Shown: positions 53,901-61,098 of the stretch, piece by piece
How the letters are laid out: every line of letters begins with the position of its first letter
How positions within the stretch are numbered: the stretch's first letter is position 1
NCBI GenBank assembly: GCA_013388635.1
Contig: JACAEX010000001.1
Location: 55,702 to 119,701 of the forward strand
Length of the DNA stretch: 64,000 nt
Source of the DNA: Syntrophaceae bacterium
Lineage (GTDB): Bacteria; Desulfobacterota; BSN033; UBA1163
Direction of reading: 5' to 3'
Translations under genes and position numbers: made by a program
Notes under the pieces: model-generated
Databases searched by the model: none
Told to the model about the DNA's origin: nothing
Seen by the model: the letters and a program-made list of their open reading frames with translations, nothing else

Positions 53901-54087
53901 AAGTGTGACGCCGGAGTTTACTTCTGCTGCTCTCGCCTACACTTTCGGCTCAACCTGGGCCAGATTCAATGACACGGAGCGAGAGGCTATGCAGCGGGCC
54001 TGTCTTTCAGGTCAATTGTTTGATGTGACCGAATTGTACATTCGGCTGTCTAGGAAGAAGCTCACAAGAGAGGAGGAATCAGAATGA
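50986..54087 (+). CDS. csx11: Cas10 large subunit of the Csx11 family
   Basis: This 1033-residue signature subunit has an HD motif LGALLHDLGK at 21-29 (H25, D26), the usual DNase site. A zinc cluster carries seven Cys (C401, C404, C417, C422, C425, C436, C439). Csx11-like blocks are NNQMALISGRFWLESWLHG, SSPARLRRVWRTTQRF (about 609-624) and GKVWNRLPLDLGIVYFKRKTP (about 747-767). The palm lacks any GGDD, so it should not make cyclic oligoadenylate. This is the type III-C-like state. No CARF effector gene is seen, which fits. It overlaps its neighbours by 8 and 4 bp. Confidence 0.82.
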   Translation: MSDPIAAIEQNQTLILLAELGALLHDLGKLSEEFVDQMSVNPTSVSAGFRHEEILTTNFLAAHPNFVPSALVTALNDPQWKNKLHLPIKGAVQAERLERLITLHGSSSQVTLVKAVANCDRADSGVDKAIPQAKQAREQTYIATVFGHEPPGHLINLAGLTSVRDSVCQHLVKAFQSYRQGQNVVQLREDVLCALVPRDERGGFYATLGETRRAANDVTLADHSYSVASIFKAAVAEALIKGQLPGDQIHWKLLGVKWDGLRIISKAFRVNDVLGRWEMIRRVKKALRHFIELEFPIGNKVYDDEDGICFTVPNLDYERAHAVVANYLRDRILEIVNREGDGEIVPSLLLLKEETHSLVHLTWLIKGEDRQHMVNLLKNQSFEPQWVARWDPSNRGQVDICPLCGRRHHDVPGMASCPLDICPVCQVRPKREGIETCPFCQHWREEGSRVREREGIQWLDLIADDNNQMALISGRFWLESWLHGEQTDTLFSQSLADYETDTQGKWYKKSPGSPPLPDRYPATYVDLRNLMEQALLGTDTSVLDQVGGGGWEFLRRRIEKGESAKQVIADFYQAVVAERDVRKLSAQARTSQEQMTLLAHFLFRKHSSPARLRRVWRTTQRFSLQIRDDLEEALEFRTTWRFRLDGGFESGKIYENVTIDKTPVDLYFDGHYFHVIQRLKEAPRVGTEVRIGERTYTLVGQPEERDYRPYASILISPVTFQFLVPADKALEIVNAIRARYQEEMGKVWNRLPLDLGIVYFKRKTPLYVVVDAARRMTEMHRGSPRPEEWNVLEQPQVGRTNRQVHLVLQTAGGQRVEWQVSYQLGDPTREDVYHPYFVIRDCDPTTPPEQRKDYFQVPGVGHLVHVRKLQKQDRIQIIPGRFDFEFLDTSTRRYDVNYTAPTGKRRHPVAGETGPRPYYLDELDTFARLWWMLSGQGDLRLADGSSWQGLTITQIKGLEAVLAERFARWKPESVTPEFTSAALAYTFGSTWARFNDTEREAMQRACLSGQLFDVTELYIRLSRKKLTREEESE

Positions 54088-54980
54088 GCTACCGAATCCG
54101 CACTTACATTGCTGTGGCCGTAGACCCCATTCATGTGGGAGCTGGTGGCTACCGTTTAGGACGGGTGGACAACACCATCATTCGTGAGCCTGGAACTAAC
54201 CTGCCTAAGATTCCTGGCACCAGCTTCTCCGGCGTCGTACGCTCTTATGCCGCCATACGGCTGAACGACGGCAGATGCGCTGGCACCACCGGCTGCGGCG
54301 GGGACATCTGTCCTATCTGCTACACTTTCGGCTCGACACCTATGGAGGGAGAGCCGGAGACCAGGAAGAGCTACCAGGGAACTGTGCGCTTCAGCGACGG
54401 CCAGGTGGTTTTGTTCCCTGTCCATTCCATGTTGGGGCCTGTATGGCTGATCACAGCAGGACTCCTGAAAGAAACCTTTGGCATTGAGGGTGCTGCTCCA
54501 CCGGACGATGAAACCCTGCGCACCACTCTGGACACGACTGGCGTGGGGAATCGCCTCAACCTGAGCTGGTTGCTTCTAAGGACAGGGGAGCGCCTCAGTC
54601 TCTCGTCTCAGAACCCTCTGTGGACCGGCTTGTCGGAGGACATCCGAGGACGGCTGGCCGTGGCCTCGCCCAAGCTCTTCAGCCAGGTGGTGAACACTAA
54701 CCTGGAAGTCCGCACCTCGGTGGCCATCAACCCGGCCACCGGGGCAGCCGAGGAAAAGAAGCTCTTCACCTACGAGGCCCTGCCTCGAACCACCGTCGTC
54801 GCGTTCGAGGTCGTCGAGTACGATTATCGGCAGGCTTTCCCATCCCAGGCCAACGTGGCCACGCCTTTGCATGTGGTCGATCAAGGACTGGGCTACCTGG
54901 GGTTCCTAGGCATCGGCGGGATGGGTACCCGTGGCTTCGGGCGGCTGGAAGTCCGAGCTTATAATGAGAGGAGGGAGTGA
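54084..54980 (+). CDS. cmr4: type III CRISPR backbone subunit Cmr4 (Cas7 family)
   Basis: This 298-residue RAMP protein would polymerise along the crRNA and cut target RNA. The N terminus has VDPIHVGAGG, then GRVDNTIIRE, whose D29 aligns with the catalytic Asp of Cmr4 and Csm3, and LPKIPGTSFSGVVRSYAAIR. A CGGDICPICYTFGS segment is the usual thumb or zinc loop. GIGGMGTRGFGRLEV near the C terminus is the glycine-rich loop. Retention of the Asp predicts active RNA cleavage. It overlaps csx11 by 4 bp and is 1 bp from cmr5. Confidence 0.85.
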   Translation: MSYRIRTYIAVAVDPIHVGAGGYRLGRVDNTIIREPGTNLPKIPGTSFSGVVRSYAAIRLNDGRCAGTTGCGGDICPICYTFGSTPMEGEPETRKSYQGTVRFSDGQVVLFPVHSMLGPVWLITAGLLKETFGIEGAAPPDDETLRTTLDTTGVGNRLNLSWLLLRTGERLSLSSQNPLWTGLSEDIRGRLAVASPKLFSQVVNTNLEVRTSVAINPATGAAEEKKLFTYEALPRTTVVAFEVVEYDYRQAFPSQANVATPLHVVDQGLGYLGFLGIGGMGTRGFGRLEVRAYNERRE

Positions 54981-54981
54981 G

Positions 54982-55344
54982 ATGACCGCACCCAACCTGG
55001 ACTTCATCTGTGCCGAGTACGGTCAGCGCATCGGTGATGATAGGGCAGTTGAAGAAGCGCTGCTTAACAAAGCCATCGGCGTATTACAGGAGAATGGGGT
55101 GTACGCTCTAATGCTCTACCTCTCATCCCGAGGTAGCACAGAGCGAGATGGAGCCGAGCGCATCCGTGACGCCCTGGTGGATCTGTGGTATGACCAGCGG
55201 CTGGGCATCTGCACCGGACAACGGCGGGATCACTTTGTTACAGCTCAAGAGTTTGCTCAGAATCTGGACAAGCTGTTGTTGGTGAAGAACCTGTGCGAGC
55301 AAACGCTGATCTACGGCCGCTACCATGCCAAAGCAAGGGGGTGA
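54982..55344 (+). CDS. cmr5: type III CRISPR small subunit Cmr5 (Cas11 family)
   Basis: The start at 54982 follows GAGGAGGGA and gives 120 residues; an in-frame extension into cmr4 is rejected. The protein is all-helical, with LLNKAIGVLQENGVYALMLYLSS in the position of the Cmr5 core helices. Its length fits the family. Cmr5 lines the target side of the complex. The stop is followed by the last RAMP gene 4 bp later. Confidence 0.72.
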   Translation: MTAPNLDFICAEYGQRIGDDRAVEEALLNKAIGVLQENGVYALMLYLSSRGSTERDGAERIRDALVDLWYDQRLGICTGQRRDHFVTAQEFAQNLDKLLLVKNLCEQTLIYGRYHAKARG

Positions 55345-55348
55345 GGCT

Positions 55349-56275
55349 ATGGCCTGGCAGTATCTTCCCCTAACCTATCGCGTGCTGAGCCCGATTCACA
55401 TCGGCTATCGTAGTGTAGGGATCATTGACCGCACACGCTACTATGCGCCGGCCAAGAACTTCTGGGCAGCCACGACAGCCAGTTTGACCACCCGGTTGCA
55501 TCGCACCCCACGTGCCAACGACTACCGGGCAGTGGGAGAGTTGGCTCAGCGGTGCTTGCGTTTCGCCTACTTCTTTCTCGCCGCCCGGCCAGCGGAAAAG
55601 CCCATGGCTACCTTGAAACGCTATCTGCCGGAGTATCGGAACGGTCGTACGGTCTATCTGGAACATCCTGGCAAACAGGAAGCCGACATGGAGGCCATCT
55701 TCGTGAACAGTTATATGTCCACGGCACTGGATCCCAATTGTCACGCCGCTGCCGAGAGGCTGCTGCACGAGATCGAATACCTTCAGCCCCACGTGCGGAT
55801 AGAGGGCGACTGCTGGGAGACCCACCTGGTTGGTGGAGTTTGGATTTCACCGGAGAGTGATCCAAGTGGGGTAGAAATACCGCTTGAAGGTGAAACGCTG
55901 CTGATAAGGAACCTGCCAATTCTGGACCACCTGAGCATCGGCGGCGAGCGGGGCCATGGGTTCGGTCGGCTACAGTTGACCGAGGACCATACTGATTACC
56001 TGGGACTGGGAAGCTGGGAGGTTCAAGAAGGCGGGCCCAGTGGCCTGCTCATCCTGCCACCGGAACAATTCGCAACGACCTTGGCGCATGTAACGTATGA
56101 ACCTGGAAAGCACTATGAAGGTGTGTTGGAACCGGTGGTGGGCCGGGAGTGGGACACCGACAAGGGTGCAGGGCGATTATTAGCTAAGGGCACAGTGTAT
56201 ATAGCTCCCGGAGGACGTTTCCTGGCTTCGGCCTATGCTGTTGACGGCTTGGGATTTTGGAGCGCCATGCCATGA
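55349..56275 (+). CDS. type III CRISPR RAMP protein (Cmr3/Cas5-like?)
   Basis: The start at 55349 with AAGGGGGTGAGG upstream gives 308 residues; an ATG at 55325 overlapping cmr5 is possible. The sequence PLTYRVLSPIHIGYRSVGIIDRTRYYAPAKNFWAA is a RAMP first strand and loop, and LDHLSIGGERGHGFGRLQL is a glycine-rich loop. It is the last gene of the module. As Cmr3-type 5'-handle binding is otherwise missing from the operon, a Cas5-like role is the best guess. Cmr6 cannot be excluded. Confidence 0.6.
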   Translation: MAWQYLPLTYRVLSPIHIGYRSVGIIDRTRYYAPAKNFWAATTASLTTRLHRTPRANDYRAVGELAQRCLRFAYFFLAARPAEKPMATLKRYLPEYRNGRTVYLEHPGKQEADMEAIFVNSYMSTALDPNCHAAAERLLHEIEYLQPHVRIEGDCWETHLVGGVWISPESDPSGVEIPLEGETLLIRNLPILDHLSIGGERGHGFGRLQLTEDHTDYLGLGSWEVQEGGPSGLLILPPEQFATTLAHVTYEPGKHYEGVLEPVVGREWDTDKGAGRLLAKGTVYIAPGGRFLASAYAVDGLGFWSAMP

Positions 56276-56676
56276 CTCTTTGGTCGAACTTCACGCCGGC
56301 TGCCGTTACTTTCCTGCCCACTTACGCTTGTGGCCTAAGAGGAGCTCAGTGCCACGCTAGTACGAAGTGGACGGAGGTCTAGACTTGTAGGCGGTGCACG
56401 ATGCGTCCGCAAATCAAAGTCGAAGCTAAAAAGGCTTTTTTGGTGCACATCTTAACGTGTGACGTGAAATCCAGATGCATGATCGAACCGCTGGTTGATC
56501 TTAATTCATACAAAAAAGTCAGCTTTTTAGAGTGGCTCTTACACGCGCACAGATCTGTTGGGCGCCCGGGTCCGTGTTATTAAATGATACAATTCTGCAA
56601 GTGGAAAAAGAAGGTTATTGGGCTAAAGTAAATAAAAATGAATAGGGATAAGTCATAAGTCACGAAGCAGAAAAGG
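56276..56676 (+). other. gene-free spacer at the right edge of the type III module
   Basis: This is 400 bp without a credible gene. A 60-codon ORF at 56401 has no ribosome binding site and unlikely residue content. Composition falls from GC-rich to AT-rich across it, so the right junction of the imported segment is here. AAAAAGGCTTTTTT near 56430 is a weak hairpin. No transposase, integrase or attachment repeat is seen. Confidence 0.5.
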
Positions 56677-57762
56677 ATGAAAATGATGCAATACCTCATC
56701 TTAAAAACTGGTCTCGAAATATTTGATCTTTGTAGGGCCTATGGGTTGGCTATGGTGTTAGATTTTGCAAGTCCTGAAGGCCAAACGCCGGTTATCAATG
56801 ATTCCGGGAATTACTATTTGATCGAACATGAAGCCGAGGACGTATCTGCCGAAAGGCTGCTCACGAACACCGGCTGGCATTCTCGTTTTGAGGAATCCCC
56901 GGAAGACAGGACATGGAGCAAGATCTTTCTTACTGATAAACAGAATTGGTCAAAGAAAGTCAAAAAGGTGAAAGATATATTAAGCGAAGACGCAGAGAAG
57001 ATTATTAAAGATTTTCAGAATCCTACAAATCTGCCTGAAATATCTTCTGATAAAGGTGAAACCCTTTCTGGCCCCCTTGATCCTTCTGCCTTTAAAGGTT
57101 TGAGGGGAACGACAAGGGGTGATTATTCGGAAGGACAGACGAAAGTTGACAGTCACAACTGGGCACTTGCGTGTCTTGGCGGAGCAGTTTCGGGGAGATA
57201 TAAGGTCCAAAAGGCTCAGGGGAATAAATGGGAATACTTCGTGATTTTCCCTGTGCCTCAAAGGGTCGAGCTCAGCAATTTTAGAGAAATAAGGAATTCG
57301 ACATATGCCATCGGTCTTAAATATTTGGGCATCCAGAATGCGGCTGCCCATTTTTCTGTTGTGCTTGCAGGCAAGATGAGGGATATGGCTGTAAGTAAAT
57401 CTCAATTTGCTGACAGATTTGGAGGTTTATTTTACTTCTCAATGGTTCAGAGTGGTCAACAATTTAAGCCATCTGTTGGTGGCAATTTAAGTCTCCATCC
57501 ACTTATGGAGCTTGCATTTTCGGGAAATCCCGCTGTAGCGAGGGTCTTTGAGATATGGAATTATCTTTTCAGGAAAGGAAGTGTCCAGGGATGCGAGGAT
57601 TTAGCGGAAGCAATAACTCAGTTCATAGTGAACCCATCATTAGAGACCTATGAAAACCACGTGAAGATATTTCTGAAATATATATCAAAACCAAGAGAGG
57701 TTAAATTTGTAAATTTATATGACGACGAAACTCTGAAGGAGGTGATCGCTTATGTCGCTTAG
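56677..57762 (+). CDS. cas8a: putative type I-A large subunit Cas8a
   Basis: This 361-residue protein is placed where the large subunit of a type I-A effector belongs: first in the cas8-cas11-cas7-cas5 order. I recognise no decisive motif. Visible features are an N-terminal YLILKTGLEIFDLCRAYGLA segment and a central LDPSAFKGLRGTTRGDYSEG block followed by WALACLGGAVSGRY. The size fits short Cas8a proteins. It would recognise the PAM and recruit Cas3. The start has three Met within five codons. It overlaps the next gene by 11 bp. Confidence 0.55.
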   Translation: MKMMQYLILKTGLEIFDLCRAYGLAMVLDFASPEGQTPVINDSGNYYLIEHEAEDVSAERLLTNTGWHSRFEESPEDRTWSKIFLTDKQNWSKKVKKVKDILSEDAEKIIKDFQNPTNLPEISSDKGETLSGPLDPSAFKGLRGTTRGDYSEGQTKVDSHNWALACLGGAVSGRYKVQKAQGNKWEYFVIFPVPQRVELSNFREIRNSTYAIGLKYLGIQNAAAHFSVVLAGKMRDMAVSKSQFADRFGGLFYFSMVQSGQQFKPSVGGNLSLHPLMELAFSGNPAVARVFEIWNYLFRKGSVQGCEDLAEAITQFIVNPSLETYENHVKIFLKYISKPREVKFVNLYDDETLKEVIAYVA

Positions 57763-58078
57763 CCTTTCAATGTTGTATTCCGATGGGGCCATAAAGGATT
57801 TTGGCAGTACCTTGAGGAGGGCACTGCGAATGGAGGAAATTCAGGATTACGCTTCCCTGATCGAACTTGAAAATGCTGAAAAAGAAGGAGAATTTGCAGA
57901 TGCATTAAGAAAATTCTTAAGACGGTACGAGTCACATGCGCGTCGCCTCCATCTCCGGAGGCCAACAGAGGAAAGTTTAGAGAGACTTATGAAATTAGTA
58001 AGTGATTATGGGGTGAGACCTGTTCGTGCTGCCCTCGTAAGTCATGCCCTGGTTAAAGGGACGAGAGAAGAAGAGTAA
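57752..58078 (+). CDS. putative type I small subunit Cas11 (Csa5-like)
   Basis: This 108-residue, strongly charged, helical protein sits between cas8 and cas7, the usual place of Csa5. Its ribosome binding site, GGAGGTGAT, is almost a perfect anti-SD match. RALRMEEIQDYASLIELENA and DYGVRPVRAALVSHALV are the most regular helices. It is short for Csa5 but fits a Cas11 belly subunit. Assignment rests on position, size and helical content. Confidence 0.55.
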   Translation: MSLSLSMLYSDGAIKDFGSTLRRALRMEEIQDYASLIELENAEKEGEFADALRKFLRRYESHARRLHLRRPTEESLERLMKLVSDYGVRPVRAALVSHALVKGTREEE

Positions 58079-58096
58079 CAGAAAGGAGGGATCGAG

Positions 58097-59041
58097 ATGG
58101 CCATTTTTGAGATAGGGATATTGGGGAGAGTAACGTGGAACCTTCATTCGATGAATAATGAAGGTACAGTAGGCAATGTCACAGAGCCGCGCACAGTCGT
58201 TCTGGCGGATGGAGAAAAAACCGATGGCATATCCGGTGAGATGTTGAAACACATCCATGCCTATAATGTGTGGTTGCTTCAGGAAGATAAAGGTCAATTT
58301 TGTCAAGCATGCCAGAAGTTTCATCCTCAGAAGGCAGACATGAATCCTCTCATTCAAGGAAAAGATACACCTGAGAAGGCAATGGAAACAGCGATTTCCT
58401 CTTGCATCTTGTGTGATTTGCATGGGTTTCTTGTTCAAAGACCTGCAGTTGCACGGCCTTCAACAGTTGAATTCGGATGGACGTTAGGGCTTCCTGAGAA
58501 GACCCATCGAGAGATTCACATCCATGCAAGGCATTCAATGGTTGGGCGTTCTCGTGAAGAAGCTGAGGAAAAGCAAGCCGGAGAAGAGACTGTTGAAAGG
58601 CAGGTACCTGCACAGATGATTTATCACAGACCAACGCGATCAGGAGTATACGCAATTGTCTCTGTCTTTCAGCCCTGGCGGATAGGTTTAAACGAGGTCG
58701 ATTACACCTATACGATTGATGATGAGAAGAGAAAAAACCGCTATCAATTGGCCATGAATGCTTACAAAGCTACATTCATGAGGACAGATGGAGCAATGAC
58801 ATCGACTCGGTTCCCTCACGTAGAAGCAATGGAAGGGGTTGTAGTGACTTCAGAGACAAATTTTCCCGTTCCGACAATCAGTCCTCTTAAGGATGGCTTT
58901 GTGGAAGAAATGGAAAGCCTCGTTACGAAACAGAGAGGGTTATCCCATCAGAAATTCAGCAATCTCGCTGAGCTTTGCGACATTATAAACGCGCTGGCAA
59001 ACAAAGACATCTTTAGGCTTGGTATGCCAGGAGCTAAATAG
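58097..59041 (+). CDS. cas7: type I-A CRISPR backbone subunit Cas7 (Csa2/DevR family)
   Basis: This 314-residue Cas7 protein would coat the crRNA spacer. The first strand EIGILGRVTWNLHSMNNEG, the TEPRTVVLADGEKTDGISGEMLKHIHA block (canonical in DevR/Csa2: binding loop after the first helix) and a CXXC pair, FCQACQ ... SCILCDLHGFL, are typical. ARPSTVEFGW and the C-terminal MEGVVVTSETNFPVPTISP also fit. It lies 19 bp after cas11 with an AAGGAGG site. Confidence 0.88.
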   Translation: MAIFEIGILGRVTWNLHSMNNEGTVGNVTEPRTVVLADGEKTDGISGEMLKHIHAYNVWLLQEDKGQFCQACQKFHPQKADMNPLIQGKDTPEKAMETAISSCILCDLHGFLVQRPAVARPSTVEFGWTLGLPEKTHREIHIHARHSMVGRSREEAEEKQAGEETVERQVPAQMIYHRPTRSGVYAIVSVFQPWRIGLNEVDYTYTIDDEKRKNRYQLAMNAYKATFMRTDGAMTSTRFPHVEAMEGVVVTSETNFPVPTISPLKDGFVEEMESLVTKQRGLSHQKFSNLAELCDIINALANKDIFRLGMPGAK

Positions 59042-59051
59042 GGAGTGAATT

Positions 59052-59747
59052 ATGGCTTGGGTATGGGGACAACTTGATTTCGCAGGTCTCTACTCTTATA
59101 GGATGCCAAATCTATCTCCAAGCTATGCTTTGACTGCGCTCATTCCGAGTCCTGCGGCTTTGCGGCTCGCCCTGGTTGACGCTGCCATAAAGTCTAGGGG
59201 AAACGTGGCCTACGGTGAAGAGATTTTTGAGATCATCAAAACGGCCGAGTTGGAGATAGAGCCTCCTGAAAGGGTGGCAGTTCTAAAGTTTTTCATCAAA
59301 AGGCTTAAACCGGCAAAGCCCCCAAAAACTGAATTTGAAGAATCGTTTGGCATAAGGGAGTACTGCCATTTTTTGGGCCCACTGAAAGTGTATTTTAAAC
59401 TCTCAAAAAGGGAAGATGAGATAGTCCATCTTTTTACTCTTTTAAGGCGCTTGGGAACGACGGATTCTCTCATGAGAGGATTGGGAAAGATCGAAGATAA
59501 AGAACCAGTTCAATCATTTACCTGTAAAGAAACAACTGCATTAAAACCTGATGTATCAAATCTTGCGAGAAGGCCTGTATCTACATTGAATGAAATAAGA
59601 GCAGATGCCACATTTTCACAGGTCAACCCATATATGAAGGGGAGGAAAACAAACCCGTACGTTCAGAAAATATTTGTCCTTCCTCTTATTGAAGAAAGGC
59701 GAGGTGAGAATTGGGTCATTTACAAGAAACACCCATTTACTCTATGA
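59052..59747 (+). CDS. cas5: type I-A CRISPR subunit Cas5
   Basis: This 231-residue RAMP-fold protein would hold the 5' handle of the crRNA at the foot of the Cascade complex. The N terminus (MAWVWGQLDFAGLYSYRMPNL, then SYALTALIPSPAALRLALVDAAI) is typical of Cas5 in type I-A loci. It follows cas7 by 10 bp. It has no catalytic residues suggesting processing, which agrees with a separate Cas6. Confidence 0.82.
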   Translation: MAWVWGQLDFAGLYSYRMPNLSPSYALTALIPSPAALRLALVDAAIKSRGNVAYGEEIFEIIKTAELEIEPPERVAVLKFFIKRLKPAKPPKTEFEESFGIREYCHFLGPLKVYFKLSKREDEIVHLFTLLRRLGTTDSLMRGLGKIEDKEPVQSFTCKETTALKPDVSNLARRPVSTLNEIRADATFSQVNPYMKGRKTNPYVQKIFVLPLIEERRGENWVIYKKHPFTL

Positions 59748-59906
59748 TGGAATTTGGATGCAAGTAAGATGCTTGGATATATAATCCTCCAATTGGCTGT
59801 GGCCATCCAGAGTTCGATGTGCACAAGAATGGCCGGAAGTATTTATCGGAGTTTTGGGCCGATCAGGGCTAAAAGGGTACGTTTCACTCAAATTAGGTGA
59901 GATTAA

Positions 59907-60197
59907 ATGAAATCAGGAAGTGAAATACCAGATGCAGTCAGGAGACTTTTCTGGGATTCAAAGAAGGAAAGTATCGATACGAATCTCCACCGGTCTTACA
60001 TCATCAGCCGGATTATAGATTGTGGAGATGTCGAAGATGTAAAATGGATGTTGAAGACATTTTCTCGAAAAGAGATTATCGAAGTGGTTAAGAGGCGCCG
60101 TGGTCTTTCACGAAAGAGTGCCATTTTCTGGTCCACTTACTTAGACATCCCAGTGGAGGAAATTGAATGTTTGAAAATGCTCTATTGCCAAAAGTAA
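59907..60197 (+). CDS. antitoxin-like partner of the AbiEii-type toxin
   Basis: This 96-residue protein starts after AGGTGAGATTAA. The pattern LFWDSKKESIDTNLHRSYIISRIIDCGDVEDVKWMLKTF, then EIIEVVKRRRGLSRKSAIFWSTYLDIP, is that of the small DUF6922-like proteins often encoded before AbiEii nucleotidyltransferases. It overlaps the toxin gene by 31 bp. It lies in a 420-bp interval between cas5 and cas2 that breaks the cas gene order, so the pair seems inserted. Confidence 0.62.
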   Translation: MKSGSEIPDAVRRLFWDSKKESIDTNLHRSYIISRIIDCGDVEDVKWMLKTFSRKEIIEVVKRRRGLSRKSAIFWSTYLDIPVEEIECLKMLYCQK

Positions 60198-60811
60198 GGG
60201 AGCTTCTAAAACAAATTGCCCCCACGATTCATGAAGAGCACTTCTATCTTGCAGGAGGAACAGGTCTTGCCCTGCAGATTGGCCATCGATTATCGGATGA
60301 CCTTGTTTTTTTCACAGGTTCTCATTTTAATGAAACGCTTCTGATTTCGAATCTTAGGGCAAAGGTCCAATCTTACCAGGAGATTTTGATCGAAAGACAG
60401 ACAGTCTCACTTTTCCTTGATAGTGTACGGTGCTCCTTCTTCTTTTATGATGTTCCTCTTCTTTTCGAAACATTAAAAATTGGGGGAATCGAGGCAGCCA
60501 ATTGGCGGGACATTCTTGCCGAGAAGTTCAAGGCTGTCTCCCAGAGGGGAAACAAAAAAGATTTTTATGATATTTTCTCCGTAATAAAGGCAAAAAACCT
60601 TTCTATCGAGGAGGCTGTAGCATATTTGATAAAACGATTCAAGTCAACAGGTTTAAATAGATACCATGTCCTTCGAAGTCTGACCTATTTTGAAGATGCA
60701 GAGGAGGAGCCTGATCCCATTTCCATTGGAGATCACCAATATAGCTGGGAGGTGGTTAAAGCCTTTTTCATCGAAAATATCAAGGAATTTGAAAGAGTAT
60801 TAATGCGGTAA
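60167..60811 (+). CDS. AbiEii/AbiGii-type nucleotidyltransferase toxin, altered active site
   Basis: This 214-residue protein has the family start FYLAGGTGLALQIGHRLSDDLVFFT. In active relatives the metal-binding motif is HRxSxDLDFF; here it is HRLSDDLVFF, so the second Asp is a Val. The later blocks WRDILAEKFKAVSQRGNKKDFYDIF are present. Such toxins transfer nucleotides to tRNA or proteins. Loss of one Asp may inactivate or change the enzyme. It is upstream of cas2 by 17 bp on the same strand and probably co-transcribed. Confidence 0.75.
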   Translation: MFENALLPKVRELLKQIAPTIHEEHFYLAGGTGLALQIGHRLSDDLVFFTGSHFNETLLISNLRAKVQSYQEILIERQTVSLFLDSVRCSFFFYDVPLLFETLKIGGIEAANWRDILAEKFKAVSQRGNKKDFYDIFSVIKAKNLSIEEAVAYLIKRFKSTGLNRYHVLRSLTYFEDAEEEPDPISIGDHQYSWEVVKAFFIENIKEFERVLMR

Positions 60812-60828
60812 GCAGTGCATGTAAGGCT

Positions 60829-61092
60829 ATGAACTGCGTCGTTATCTATGACATCGTAGAGGATAAGGTCCGAAACAAGATTGCAGATGTCTGCCTTGAC
60901 TTCGGACTTCAGAGGATTCAGTATTCGGCATTCTTCGGTGAGCTTTCCCATAATCAGAAGGAGACCCTTTTCAAGAAGGTAAAGCGGTTGATTGGTGAGA
61001 AACCCGGAAACATTCAAATCTTTCCTGTTTGCGAAAAAGACTTAGCTCTCAAGCTCGAATATATCAACGAAAAAGATCGCAAAGAGGATTGA
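60829..61092 (+). CDS. cas2: CRISPR adaptation protein Cas2
   Basis: This 87-residue ferredoxin-fold protein has the conserved first strand CVVIYDIVEDKVRNKIADVC (D8), then the GLQRIQYSAFFGELS block and a final NIQIFPVCEKDL strand. It dimerises between two Cas1 dimers during spacer integration. It is followed after 6 bp by cas4. Confidence 0.92.
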   Translation: MNCVVIYDIVEDKVRNKIADVCLDFGLQRIQYSAFFGELSHNQKETLFKKVKRLIGEKPGNIQIFPVCEKDLALKLEYINEKDRKED

Positions 61093-61098
61093 AGGCTC

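Noticed and set aside
50986..54087. Canonical Cmr2/Csm1 Cas10 with cyclase activity
   Set aside because: No GGDD or close variant is present, and the conserved blocks match the Csx11 group instead.
48739..56275. Standard type III-B (Cmr1-6) module
   Set aside because: There is no Cmr2-type cyclase Cas10 and no clear Cmr3. The Csx11 subunit and RAMP set fit a III-C-like or variant module better.
56401..56583. 60-residue ORF in the spacer after the type III module
   Set aside because: No ribosome binding site, no recognisable pattern, and it spans the composition switch. Treated as chance.
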